Assembly (NCBI GenBank): GCA_003615045.1
Contig: ML014145.1
Location: 62,001-126,000, forward strand
Direction of reading: 5' to 3'
DNA from: Caulochytrium protostelioides
Lineage: Eukaryota; Chytridiomycota; Caulochytriomycetes; Caulochytriales; Caulochytriaceae
Length of the DNA stretch: 64,000 nucleotides
Made by a program: the position numbers and the translations under genes. The notes beneath the pieces were generated by a model. It saw nothing but the letters and a program-made list of their open reading frames with translations. It had not been told where the DNA came from and ran no database searches. Of this stretch, positions 33,238 through 45,108 are shown in pieces; position 1 is the stretch's first letter; each line of letters starts with the position of its first letter.

Positions 33238-34456
33238 GAGGACCCTGATGCTCGCGGCGCGCGAGGAACGAACCGCCGTGAGCGACGCGCGGAGGGCTTT
33301 GCCGGGCGAGAGGTCGCGTTGGCGGTCGCGCACACGACGACAGGTCCGGTGGCACCGCCACGGACGGGAGGGTGTGCTGGTGTCAAGGCAATGCAATCAC
33401 GAAGCGCTCGCACGCCGCGACAGGAGGCGCGAGCGAGCGGTTAGGACGGGGGGGAAGTCGCCGAGGGGCTGTCGGTAGGCCACGTGGCCGTCGCGTGTCT
33501 TGAGGTCGCCCAGGCCGGAGGGTGGGGGTGAAAGGCCGTGTGCCGCAACGACGCCGTCCAGGAGGAGCGACAGCGGCAGCGACAGCGGCAGCGACCGCGA
33601 CAGCGACAGCGATGAGACTCGAGCCGTATCTACGTTTGCCGCGCGGGTGTCGGCCGCGGGGTCGCCATGGGTCGAGCAGCGCGCATGGGCCCGCGGGCCG
33701 AGGGGACGCGGGCGACGTGGCGATCCCGGGACCGCGGGGTCTGAAGGCGCGCGCGCGCGCGCGCCGTCCCGGACGGGGCATGGGGCCCCCCGGGCTCCCC
33801 CGGGGCCTGGCGGGCCCCGGACGACGATGACGCCCTCGGCTGCGCCACCCAGGCCGCCCTCGGCTGCGCCACCCAGGCCGCCCTCCGCTGCGCCACTCAG
33901 GCCGCCCTCCGCTACGCCACCCAAGCCACCTGGGCTGCGCCACCCAGGTCTCCTCGACTGCGCCACCCAAGCCATCTGGACTACGCCACCCGTCGGCGCC
34001 GCGAGGCCCCAGCGAGGCCCCAGGCGCTCCCGGCGCGTGGCGCAGCATGGGCGGCACCCACCAGCTCGAACCACCCGGGAGGCAGCACCACCCCCGCGGG
34101 AGCCCCGGCATGGCCTCGCCATCCATGCATGCCGTCGGCGCTCACGGGGAGGCCGCGTCGGCCTCCTCGTCCGGCACGGACCCGGACCCCGGCCTCAGGC
34201 GGCAGGAGCGCCGAGACGCCCGCGGCCTCGCGCGCGGCTCTCCACCGCATGGGCCGAGCCACGCCCCCCGGACGACCATCGCCTGCCGTGCACTCCCCTG
34301 CACCTCCCCACATCGGTGGTCCAACCTCCGTGAGGGGCCGCATATCCGATTCCGAGGCCCCTCCCTCCCTCCCTCCCTGGACGCGAGGGGTGGCCCAGCA
34401 CGGCCTGAACCGGCCAGGATCGCCTCGGTGGGTCATCCTAAGCAACGTGTATTGAG
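33238..34456. promoter_or_regulatory. Intergenic region upstream of the TOM1/HUWE1-like gene
   Basis: About 1.2 kb between the start of the HECT ligase gene and the 3' end of the membrane-protein gene, both on the minus strand. It should carry the ligase promoter. Open frames exist on both strands but consist of repeat-derived and Arg/Pro/Gly-rich peptide with no family features. A 24-bp tandem repeat occupies 33836-33991. A simple (GACAGC)n-like stretch lies at 33575-33610. Confidence 0.45.
33836..33991. repeat. 24-bp minisatellite, about 6.5 copies
   Basis: The unit is approximately TCGGCTGCGCCACCCAGGCC plus GCCC. The first two copies are identical; later copies diverge (CACTCAGG, CACCCAAG, GACTACGCC), so decay runs toward higher coordinates. 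The period keeps reading frames open on both strands and so creates false coding signal. Confidence 0.85.
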
Positions 34457-36181
34457 CTAGTACGGCGGATAGGGTCCGTCGGGCCCGTACGGCGGGCCGT
34501 TCATGCGGTAGGGTCCGTGGTGGCGGAAGCCCATGGGGGGTCCGGCGATCATGACGGGCCGACTGGTCTGGATCATCGGCTGGACCACAGGCGGGACCAC
34601 AGGTTGGACCACAGGCTGGACCACAGGCTGGACCACAGGTTGGACCACAGGCTGGACCACAGTCATGCCTTCGATCGGGCTCTCGTAGCCCTTCTGCTGG
34701 TCCAGAAAATGACGCTTCCGCGCACGGCGGTTGAGCAGCACGACCATCTCGTAGACGAGGAACGCAGCGCCGCCGATAAGCGCGATCCAGAGCGCCGTCT
34801 GGAGCGTGTGGACCATCAGCGAGTTCCACAGCGACACGATCCCCTGCTTCCGGACCGACACGATCGTCAGGATGATGGACACCACGGGGATCAGCGAGCC
34901 GACCACGATGGCCAGAATGTACTCGGGGCGCTTTTTTCGGTTCATGGTCAGGAGGTCCTCGTCGTTCGCCACATACACTTGGGTCGCGGGGGCTCGGCGC
35001 TGCAGACGGTTCGACCCGGGCGGCCCGCCCGATGCGGCGCCGAGGCGCTCGCCGGGGCTGGCGGACGACACCGACAGCACCTGCACCACGCGCCGCGTCA
35101 GCGTCGTCTCGACATACTGCAGCAGCGGGTCCACCGCCTTCTCGGCAATCACCTTCGACTGCGCCTTGGTCTGCTCGGGCGGCACGGCGCGCGGCTCGCG
35201 GTAGCCCTGGCTCTGGAAGTGGTCCTGCACGGTCCGGCCCAGGATCACACAAGACGCCTGCTGGTGCGTCGTGTCCTGGAGGTACTCGACCGCCATGGCG
35301 AACAGGGCCTCGCGCTGCGCCGGCGTCAGGTCGCGCAGGGCGTCGGTGTGGAGCGCCGTCTGGAGCACCTGCTGCGAGGCCGCATCGACCGTGCCGGCGG
35401 CCTGCCCGTCATCGGCGACGTGCACCAGGGGGCTCGCCATGCCGTTCGACATGGCGCGGTCCCCGAACACCGGCTGCATCACGACGGTCACCTCGACGTT
35501 GCCGGACCGCGAGACCACGGAGCCTGGGGACACGGGTTCAACCACGACGTCGTAGGCGTCGTACGGGTTCAAGGCGGCCACGGGCACCGGCGCGGGCGCG
35601 GCGGGCCACGGCGGGGACGGCGGCGCCGGCGGGGACGGCGGCGCCGGCGGCGCCGGCGCCGGCGGGCCGGCCGTCGACACCGACGCCGCGGCCGCCCAGC
35701 CCGTCGTCGTCGCCGCGCTCTCCGTCGCGGCCGCGGAGGCCGTCGCGAAGACGGTGACGGTCGATGTCGCTAACGGCGCGCCGGCGGACGGCGCGCTGTG
35801 GGTCCAGGAGGGCACGATCGTGAGGGTCGGCAGCGTCAGCGGCGCGATGGAAATGGACGCGGGGCTGCCGCCGGCGGCGGCGGCGGCCGGGGGCGGCGTC
35901 GGGGCCGCGGCGGAGGCCGCGGGGCTGTCGACCACGACGGTCGACCCGCGGGATGTCGCCACGCCGGCCGGCGGCTCGGCGCCGAACGCGGGCTGCGGCG
36001 GCGTCAGCGAGGGCATGGCCGCCAGGGCCTCGGCCGGAATCGCGCCGTGGTCATCGTACAGCACGACCGGCGAGGGGTTGACGGCGGCGCCGTACGCGGG
36101 GTGCAGCATCAGCTGCGTGGCGAGGAGCCAGCAGGCGGCCGCGGCGGCCGCGGCCGATTTGGCGGGTGTTGGCCGGGGCAT
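34457..36181 (-). CDS. Unknown secretory-pathway membrane protein with VVQP repeats
   Basis: I do not recognise a family. From ATG 36181 the product is 574 residues; the frame extends 18 codons further without an ATG. Residues 1-32 look like a signal peptide (Ala-rich, then CWLLATQLML and AYGA as probable cleavage site). A Pro/Ala/Ser/Thr-rich stretch runs to ~190, like a glycosylated stalk. A more ordered domain follows (~195-400, including AQREALFAMAVEYLQDTT). Two hydrophobic helices lie at ~423-446 (ILAIVVGSLIPVVSIILTIV) and ~451-480 (TALWIALIGGAAFLVYEMVV). The tail is basic, then repetitive VVQP, then Pro/Gly/Tyr-rich to the end. This predicts an N-out membrane hairpin with a cytoplasmic Pro-rich tail, perhaps a cell-surface protein. 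That topology is inference. A 10-base C run lies just before the start on the coding strand (36220-36229). Confidence 0.7.
   Translation of the reverse strand: MPRPTPAKSAAAAAAACWLLATQLMLHPAYGAAVNPSPVVLYDDHGAIPAEALAAMPSLTPPQPAFGAEPPAGVATSRGSTVVVDSPAASAAAPTPPPAAAAAGGSPASISIAPLTLPTLTIVPSWTHSAPSAGAPLATSTVTVFATASAAATESAATTTGWAAAASVSTAGPPAPAPPAPPSPPAPPSPPWPAAPAPVPVAALNPYDAYDVVVEPVSPGSVVSRSGNVEVTVVMQPVFGDRAMSNGMASPLVHVADDGQAAGTVDAASQQVLQTALHTDALRDLTPAQREALFAMAVEYLQDTTHQQASCVILGRTVQDHFQSQGYREPRAVPPEQTKAQSKVIAEKAVDPLLQYVETTLTRRVVQVLSVSSASPGERLGAASGGPPGSNRLQRRAPATQVYVANDEDLLTMNRKKRPEYILAIVVGSLIPVVSIILTIVSVRKQGIVSLWNSLMVHTLQTALWIALIGGAAFLVYEMVVLLNRRARKRHFLDQQKGYESPIEGMTVVQPVVQPVVQPVVQPVVQPVVPPVVQPMIQTSRPVMIAGPPMGFRHHGPYRMNGPPYGPDGPYPPY
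34570..34668 (-). repeat. 12-bp coding tandem repeat (VVQP)n
   Basis: On the coding strand the unit is GTGGTCCAGCCT-like, repeated about eight times with third-position changes, encoding VVQP/VVPP repeats in the cytoplasmic tail of the membrane protein. The 12-bp period preserves frame, so copy number can vary without disrupting the protein. Confidence 0.85.
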
Positions 36182-38670
36182 CGTCGCCGTCAAGCACCAA
36201 GGAGCGCCAACGAGGAAAAGGGGGGGGGGTGTCACGGCCTCGCCGAGATCTTATGCCACCGTGTCGCCGGTGGAATGGGGTGGAGGTGTGAAGCAAGCCA
36301 AGGTCGTGTGGTTCGGGAAGCACGGTGAGCCAGCTCGATGTGAGCACAAAAAGAGAACGATGGTTCATCGATGGCTTCTTATCTCGTTCGATGACGCCAG
36401 ACGACCTGGTCCGCCATGATCACGCTACTGCTGCTCGAGGCCCTCACTCGGTGGGAAGCGACCTTCAACCGCCGCCGTCATGCAGGAACGTGCGAGCACC
36501 GGGTCTGAGTGGGGCCGGGGCTCTTATAGGTCTCCAGGAGGCGGCTTGATCGTCGAGAGGTCCGAGGCGACAACGAGGCGGCCCCGGCGAAAGAATCACA
36601 GTCTCAAACGACAGGGTCGTCAGCGTCGGCCACATCATCACTGGCCCTCGCGCCACCCGACACGCCGTCTGCGCATCGTGACCGTGACCGAAGCAGCGCG
36701 TGCGGATGGGCCCATGATGGGCCGGCGTTCCATCGTCCGAGTCAGAGACGGCTGCCAAGCTCGGCTTGCTTCTCCCCTCGAACCGGGCCGTCGTTCCCCG
36801 CGGCGGCTGGGCCGATGCTGATGGCGGCTGCGCTCCCCAGCAGCGACCTGACATGACATGGCATCGCATCGCATCACAGGGTCCGGCAGAATCAAATAAA
36901 ATAAAAGGTCATGAACAGGCCTCGGGACGTCGCCGACGTCTCCCCACGGGCGTGTGCGCAGCCATCAAGCACGTCGGCCTTGCTGCGCAGAACGCAGCGG
37001 CCGCTCGCCAGACCACGGGGCCGTCCGACCAGACGTACCTGGAGATAGCACGGAGGCGGCGAGTCGCCTCCGCTCCTGCTGAGACCCCCGGGGAGTCTGG
37101 GCAGGTTCGGGCACGTGTGGACCCGACCCAGCGTAGGCGGCGGCGTCCTACGGCTGGCCCCAGCAGCGATTTCTGACCCACGACCGGCCCGGCGGCCGAG
37201 GTCGGGTCAACAGGAGCGCATGCTGCTCAGCGCCGTCGCTCTCGGTGGGCATGACCTGCGCTACCGACTTCTCGGACGTCCGCCAAGCCCGTGCTTGACC
37301 GCGGAGGTCACATTTTGCCGCTCGGGTCTCCAGACCCCAGCAGGGGGCCCGGAGTGGGGGGTCGGGGGCGACCGAGGGCCGTACTAATTCCGAGCGACCT
37401 GCACCGAGCGGGTGCTTCGAGCATGATCGAGACCCGTCATGACGTACCCAAGGACGCCCACCTCCGGTGTCAGACTCATGGGATGGGCCTCATGGTGCCG
37501 TGATGGAGGTGACGGCTCGATGGTCGACCCGTGATGCCATGACCCTCACGAACCATGCATGGCCCGACGGCCATCATGACCCATCCTGGCAGCCGGCCCT
37601 GGAGGGCCATGCCCTCCATGACGGCGCTGATACCCCGAAGGCCTGGACGTCGTCGTCTGCCCAGTGTGATCGAGCGCGGGTCCGAGTCCTGGCGCCGCCG
37701 GCGGCGTCGGAAGGCCACCGTCACTGATGGTGACAGGCCTTCGTGGTTGTCTGGGCCGAGTTTTCCTGGTGGGTCCCGGGTGCTGAAGGGGGCTGAAGGC
37801 GGGTCGGCGAACCCTGCGGCGTTGCGCCACATGTTGGGCCCTCGGGGGTCGAGCCCTGGGCGCCACACTGGGGAGCGGAGTCGAGCACAGCGATCGGCGG
37901 CGCCCATCGCCTGCTTCACACGCACACGCCCGCGCCCCGCCCGCCACAGCAAAATGGAGAAGCGGTTGGAACGCCGGGCCCGAAAAGGCGCGTTCCAGCC
38001 CTCCGAAAGGGGCGTCCATCACGTTGCCGATCGGCCACCTGGACCAGCGTCGACCGAGTATGGATGGCGCCGACTCGTCCTGGAGCGGCGGAGTCGACCC
38101 ACCCATCCGGGCACTTCCGATCCGTGGCTCGTCCAGCCGATAGGGCCCATGCCTACGCCCAACAACGTCCCTGCACCCGCATCGAGCCGAGTCGTCATCG
38201 AGGCATTCACATCGCTCCTCAGCCAACCTCCCCTCTCCGGTCTCGTGCCTCGTGGTACCGTGCTGCGTGAACCACGCGCCGCGTGCATCAGCCCCACCGA
38301 ACACCGCTGGCCGCTGGCCCCACACCCCCTCGTGGCCTTCGGGACTCGCCGCCTGAACCCCCCACAGGCGTCTCCGACCGGCTGCTCCCCGGGACGGATC
38401 CCGCGCGCGGGGGCCTGTGGCTCGGCCTGCTTGACCCGCCCTGCGGCTCCCCATCCGTGTCCTTCGTTGCCTCGTACGATCGGCCGTCGTCCACGCCGTG
38501 CCAAGCATCCACGGCGCGACTCGTGTCGCGACGCCCGCCGCCCGGCCGCGGGCGCCGCTGCCGACCGCCGCCGTCTGCCTGCGGGATCCCGACAGCCCCG
38601 GCGCGCCCTTCTGTCGGTCCCGACCCCGCTCCCCGGCCCCGCGCGGGGCCCTTCCCCGCCCGCCGCCGCC
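36182..38670. promoter_or_regulatory. Divergent intergenic region between the membrane protein and PH-like protein genes
   Basis: About 2.5 kb between two divergent genes. No conserved protein was seen. The frame of the downstream gene stays open back to 37555, but that extension reads as Arg/Pro-rich peptide with no homopolymers or family features and is treated as non-coding. An AATAAAATAAAA string at 36895-36906 does not follow any plus-strand gene that I recognise. Short runs of overlapping GCATCGCATC near 36861 are the only other simple repeats. Confidence 0.4.
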
Positions 38671-39927
38671 ATGGACTCCCCGACGGCCCAGGAAGCCGCG
38701 GCGGCGCTCGTGGGGCTCGACGCCGCCGTCAGCGCCCTCGGCGGCGTCCTTCCGTCCGAGGACGCTGACGGCGGGCCCCTCGACGACGACGGCGACGGCC
38801 GTCTGACGGCCGACTCCCGCGAAGCGCCGGACGACGCGTTTCCCCCGCCGGCGCTCGCGCCGCCCTCCTGGGCCGCTGAGGTGCCCCTTCCGGCCCCGAT
38901 ACCCCGCGACCCGCTCGCGGCGCCCGCCGCCGCGACCCAGGCGCCGCTGCCGCTGCCGCTGCCGCCAGGGCCACCCGTCGTGGCCGTCGATGGAGCCGAT
39001 GACGACGTGGATTTGTTGGACGACTATGCCGACGCTTACGGCGCCACGCCCGTGCCGTCACAGCGCCCGCTCTCGGACGTCAGCGGCATCTATAGTCTTT
39101 ACGGCGCGAGCGAGGACGGCGATGAGTCAGGGGTGCGGTCGCTCCCGGCAGCGGTCGCCGCTGCCGCATCCGGGACGGGCCTGTCGCTCCCGCCGGCCCC
39201 CTCTCGTGCGGTGCAGCCTGCACCCGGGCCAGAAAGGCTGCCCTTGCAGCCGCCAATGGCCTTACCGCCACCGCCTGCCCCGGCCGCCGCCTCGTCGGAC
39301 CCCTTCGACGCGATGTTCAGTCCGCCCAACGTGATCCTGGACGATCCGTATCTCGTGCGCATGCCGCCCGCCGGATTTGCCGCGGCTGCGGGGATGGGGG
39401 CGAGGGCTCCGCTGGCGCCGAGTCCTACCCAGGTCGCTGCGCGCCACAAGTTCGAACAGCAGCAGCAGCTGCTTCTCCAGCTGCAGATGGCTTCCGAGCA
39501 GGCAGAGCAAGAACTGTTGCGGCAGCAGCACCGGGAAGAAGCGGCAGCAGCTGCAGCCGCAGCAGCCGCAGCAGTCGCCGCAGCTGCAGAAGCGCGCGTA
39601 CGTCAGCGACAAGACGAGCTCCGACGTCAGCACGAAGAGCAACGACGGCGCCAACAAGAAGCGCTCGCGCAACAGCAAGAAGAGCAACTCCGACGGCAGC
39701 AAGCAGCCCTCGCGAAGGCGCAAGAGGAACTTCGGCGACAACAGGAACAGCTGCGGCAACAACAGGAAGAGCAACGACAGCAGCAAGAATTAGAGCGGCA
39801 GCAGCGGCTTCTGCAGCAAGAGCTGGAACAGCAGCGGCAGCAGCAAGCGATGAAGCAGGAACAGGACAGGATCTTGAAACAGCAGCAGGAAGAGCGCCAT
39901 CTGCATCAGCTCCGCCGACTCCAGATT

Positions 39928-39965
<38 letters not shown>

Positions 39966-42900
39966 CCAGCCGCCGCCACTCACCAGCGTGATGCCGGACG
40001 CTGACCGCGCGTTGCCTGCACTCCCGCTGCCACCCACCACCGCGACGCCGCCCACCGCAGCCGACGACGGCGCCTTGGAAGCCAAGCAGTTCGCCGAAGG
40101 CCTTTTCGCGGCCATTGCGACCGACGATCTGCCTGCAGACCCGTCTGCCTGCGGTCCTGGCCCCGCGCTCGCCGTCGATCTCGGCTCGCCGCCGCATCCA
40201 CAGGCCTCGAGCGCCGCGGCCCCCGTGCTGCGGCGCATCGTCTCCCCGGACTCGGGGCTGCTCGACTTTGCCGACGCGCCTCATCCGCTGCCGGTGCCGG
40301 CCCGGGACGAGCGGCTCGCTCCGCCCGCGACGCGGTCCCATGACGACGGCTTTATGCCCATGGACGTGCCGAGTCATGTCACCGGGACGGCTGCTGGCGA
40401 GCGCGTCGCCGACGAAAGCACGATTCCGCCCCTCGGCGATGACGCGAGTCTCAGCTTCCTTGAGCACGATCTCGTCCTGCCCGTCGCCGCCGCCGCCGCT
40501 GACGCCGCCGCCGGCCCGCCGGCGCCGTCCCTCCCGGCGACCGAAGCAGCCTCACCCGCCGTGGCAGCGGCCGCCGCTGCTGCCGCCGCCGTCGCCGCCG
40601 AGGCTGCCATGGCCGCCATGGCCGCCGCCGCCCAGCTGTGGCAGCCCGATGAGGCCGCCGAAGAAGCCAATGAAGCGCGCACGATCGCGCAGACCCGCGG
40701 CCGCGTCGACTCACCCGGCGGCGCCGCGCTGCATCGACACTCGGGGACCGCCGTCGCCAAAGCGGGTCCGCAGCTTCATCCCTTCATTGATCCCATCGAG
40801 CCGCGGGGACACCGGCTGTCCGCGATGCCGTCGGTCCACTGCTCCTCCCTGGCCCGGGATGCGACGGCCGAGGCCGCCGCGGGCGTTCCGCCGGAGGCGC
40901 GGCCGCTCGCGCCCGCGACGACTGGGATTGGCCACCACTTCCGCATGAGCCGCATGCTTGCGCTGCGCGAGGCTGAGCGCGACAGCGCGGACGACGGCGA
41001 CGACGGCGACGACGACGACGACGACGATGACGCGGCCGAGGCAGCGCAAGCCGTCAAGCTGAGCGCGCCCACGCCGCAGATGCGGCCGGGCGAGGCGACA
41101 ACGCTCTATGCGCCGTCCTGCTTTATCGAGACGGTGTTCTGCGGCGTGCTTGCGAAGCAAAGCCGCCACGGGCGCTTCCAGAACCGTTTCTTCCGCTTTG
41201 ACGGGGTGCTGCTCACCTGCCTGGCGCCGAAGCGACGGCACCGCGCCCCCGAAGAGCGCATGTTGCAGACGTCGCCGCGCTACATGGCCACCTTGCCGGG
41301 CCAGAGCGCCGGGTCCGTCGCAGGCCGCGCGTTTGCCTCCGCCGTCCAGGACCACTACATTCCCGATGTGGCGCTGATGGGAGCCCTCACCGCGCTCATC
41401 GCGGGCGCCGTCGACTCCGACGATGTTCCCAACGATGCGCGGCCCTTCGATGCGGACCTCGGCGTCCCCGCGAACGACACGGGCGTGTGGCTCGAGCCCA
41501 AGTGGACGATTCCCGCGTCCGCGATCCTCTCGGTGCGCGCCCTCGTTCCGCAGCCCGCGGCCGAGCCGCATGCGCCGCTCGCTCGCACGTTCCTCATCCG
41601 CACGGCCGCGCGAGACTATGTACTGCGCGCGGCCTCGGCCGACGAGTTCCTGCGCTGGACGTTCATCCTCGCCCGCATGGGCCGACGCTTCGCCCTTCCG
41701 GACGGCACTCGTGAAGCCGAGCCGACGCTGCACGGCACGACGGGCCACGGTGGGAGCACCGAGCTGGACGAAGACGCGCCGTCGCGCGGCGGCGGCGCGA
41801 TGGCTCGGTTCCGCGCGCTCGGCGCGAGTCTTGCGGGCCACCCGGCGTCCCAACGCAGCGGTACGCCGAGCCGCAGCGTCACGGTCACGGCGCCGCCAGC
41901 CGATCCCGCAGCCGCCGGCGCACCGTTGGGCAACAGCGCCACCACCCAGCTCTTCTGGGCTCGGTTTATCTGCTGGCAGCAGTCCTGCTCGCAGATGGCG
42001 GAACGGGATGGCGAAGACGCACTCTTCCATCTGATCACAGTCACCGCCGACCGCAGCCCGCATGCCGGTGACGTGATCTGGACTGCGTCTCCGGGCCTCC
42101 GTTCGTTTGAGCCAGTACCACTACCGGGGGCCGAGGCCTTGCCCAAGACGCGTTCCCTGTCGCCCGCGTCTCCCGCGCGCGAGCTGGCCGCCTTGATGGC
42201 GGCGCCGGAAGTCCATGTCCATCGCTATGACGATGTCGACGCCGTTGATGGTGAAGGCGAGACGCCGCCCGCGGAGCAAGACGACCCTGCCCGCGTGCCG
42301 CCCCGCACGCTCGCATCGCAGAGCGCCTCGCGCGACGGCCACCTTCCGGACCTGGACGACGAGCTAGCGCGACCTATCCCTAAGGAGGTTTGCTTCACCA
42401 AGGAGGACCACGACATCACGCAAGCGCCGACCGAAGCCATGTCGGAGATCATGCGGCAGACGCTGCAGACACGAGGCGCAGCACCGGCCCGTGGGCGGCT
42501 TCCGTCGACGCTGCTGGGCCGCGAGTTGCTATCGGCCGACCACTCGACACTGCCGAGCGTGTTGCAGGCGCCGGCCGTCCCGACGACCCTGGGCCGGCTG
42601 TCTGCCGTGCACCCGGCGCGGTGCGCGACCCCGGCCGACCACCGGTCGGCCGGCGCCACCATCGACGAGCTCCCGTACGACGTGGCGCGCGCGCGGCTAC
42701 TCGGCCATGCGCCGCCAGCTGCCGACGACGAACGCGGGGCGGAGCAGCCGCCACCGGTGCCGTCGAAATCGGATCCCGCCTCGCGGCTCGCTCGGCAGCG
42801 CACCGAGGTCGCGCTCCTCGAGGCGAAGCGCCTCGCCGCGGCTACCGCAGCGACGCCGTCGCCCGGGCCGACGCTGCGCACGAGCGAAACCGACGTTGAC

Positions 42901-45108
42901 GCCCGCCGCCGCTTTATCCGTGAGCAGCACCAGATCGAGCAAGCGCGACTGGCACAGCGCGTGGCCGAGATGCCAGCCCCCGCAGCGCACCCGAGGGCTG
43001 GGGCCCCCGCGCCACTCGACACCTCCCTCGCGCCGGGTCCACCGTCCATGGCGCGACCCGCCGCAGGCGTTGCCGGGGTCCCGCTGGCATCGGCGTCCGA
43101 AATGAATCGATCGTTGCCGCATTCGCGGCGGCCCATCACGAAGCGCCAGTCGTCGATGCCGCGGCCTGACGGCGCGGAGCGGCCCACCCTGCTCCGGACC
43201 GCGAAGCCAATCCCGCAGCGGTCGAGCTCCGCGTTCCCCGGGTTCGAGGGCTCGGCCGGCGTTCCCGCCGAAGTCACCCATCACGGGCACGGCCGCAGCC
43301 ACGCGTCCGAGGCGCCGTCGCAGCGAGGGCCGCGCGGGCTTGCCGTCTCGACGCATAGCCTTGCGCGGTCGATGGCCCCTGCAGCTTCCTCACCGCTAGC
43401 TCAAGTGCAAGCCAATGACGACGGCGACGACGGCGACGACGACGACGGCAACAACGGCAATCGCGCGAACCATAGCGTTTTGGATCACGAGTCGATCGCC
43501 AAGAAAGCGACCGTCACAGTTGAGCATGAGCGGCCGTTCCATGGGGGGATCCGGGGGTCCACCGCAAAACCGAGCAAGCTCCAGACGCCGACGGGCAAAA
43601 CCGCGGCGAGTGGGAAACTCCGCTACCACTATGAAACGCCGCCCACGACGCCGCAGCGGGTCGGCAGCGCCGCCGCCGTGCCAACGTTTGACGATACGCT
43701 GCCGCCGCGATCGGCATCGATCGCGGCCCCCACGCCGCCGCCGCTCTCGGCCGGCGCCGCAGCGTTTCCGCAGGTCGCGCGTCTCCGCAACGACCACTCC
43801 GTGTCCAAGCGCACCTCCCGGATGTCGACGCTCTCCATTGACGGCCACGTGATTGCCTTTGACGAAACGCTAAACGTCTCGACACCTCACGGCGGCGACA
43901 GCGGTGGTGGCATGGAAACGGCGCTGCCTGCCGCGACGGCGGCGGCAGCGGCGGCTTCGGCGGTGGCTTCGGCAGCGGATGCTGCGGCCTCAGCCACGGC
44001 TACGGCCACGGCCACGGCCCCGGCGACGCTCCCATCGTCGATTCAAATCCAGGTCTCGAAGGGTACCCAGCTGGCCGTCGCGCAGCTGGGTGAGTGCGGC
44101 GTGCTCGGCGTGCCCTTCCCGGTGGCGCCGCTCGTGGCGGCCCAGAAAGCGGACTTCGACCATGCGTGCCGCTCGATTGTCCGGCTCGTGCGGCGGCTGC
44201 AAGGGATGACTTGGGATGACGCCAACGCGGAGCGCAAGGTCCGCAGCCCCCCATCGGATCTGTTTATCGTGCGGTTCGCCGCCTACAACATCCCGTACTT
44301 CATGGGCCGCATCCGCCATGTGCTGAAATGTCAGACCGAGCAGCTCTACCGTCTCGAAAAACTTCACCAGCGGCACGGCGAGGGTGGCTTCGCCGCCATG
44401 ATGGCTGACCCGAACCACCCGCCGGTGACCCGGAACGAGCAGCTTATTGCCGCACTCACGCCCGAGCAGGGCCGTACGGCGTATGCGGCGGTCCGCCAGC
44501 TCCGCCAGAAACTTCTCCAGGGCATCAAACCCTATGAGCTGGTCTGCCGCGAGTGGCAGTCGCTCGTCGTGACGCCGCTGCGGCTGCTTTGCCCGCCGCC
44601 GCTGGCGGGTCCAGTAGCGAATCCGTTCGTAGCCGACGGCGTTGCCGGGGCGGCGGCGGCGTCGCCGCCGGCTGCCGCTGCCGCCGCCGCACACCACCTC
44701 CCGGCCTCGAACCGCCTCAAGGGGCCCATCGAGGCCGCCACGCGCCGCTTGCTCGTCGACGGGCCGCTCACGACCAAACTGGTGATGCACGTGGACCAGC
44801 TCTTGCGCCAGGTGCATCTGCTCGCCGGCGTGGAGGTCTCGATTGTCCCGCCCGCCTCGGCCGATGCCGCCCCCGCCGCGACCGCCACGGCGGCGTCGTC
44901 GGCGCCGGCAGGCGCAGGTGTCCCCGCGCCGCTGCAACCGCCGGTCCTGCCGATGGTCGGCGACGGAGTTGTACCGCCGCGGACTTCGCATCGGCCCGCT
45001 TCGACCGCAATTCGCGGCTCGTTGGGCGCGATGGGCGCCGCGCAGCCTTCGAGCCGAATTCCGGTCAAAGCGCACGCCGACGACCCCGGCCTTTCAAGTT
45101 TCCTGTAA
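38671..45108 (+). CDS. Large Gln-rich coiled-coil protein with a PH-like domain
   Basis: No gene-level match is recognised. I start at ATG 38671 (context CGCCGCCATGG), giving 2145 residues. Residues ~261-432 are a Gln/Glu/Arg coiled coil ending in a 12-Gln run. A PH-like fold appears split by an insertion: ~814-857 has FCGVLAKQSRHGRFQNRFFRF, and ~940-1007 has RTFLIRTAARDYVLRA followed by SADEFLRWTFILARMG, the usual last helix with its Trp. An acidic Asp run precedes it (~775-790). A second conserved-looking region, ~1795-1977, begins LGVPFPVAPLVAAQKADFDH and continues FIVRFAAYNIPYFMGRIRHV; I cannot name it. The rest is Pro/Ser/Ala-rich and probably disordered. A membrane- or cytoskeleton-associated scaffold is plausible but inferred only from the PH-like domain. 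Confidence 0.72.

Noticed and set aside
33397-34122. Open frame with GGAAEGGL repeats on the minus strand
   Set aside because: The repeat is the 24-bp minisatellite read in one frame; the other strand is equally open. No start context, domain or composition supports a gene.
37555-38670. In-frame upstream extension of the PH-like gene (372 codons)
   Set aside because: The stretch lacks the homopolymers and GC3 pattern of the gene proper and reads as basic, Pro-rich peptide. The ATG at 38671 has a good context and begins the characteristic acidic/Ala-rich sequence. Transcript data could overturn this.
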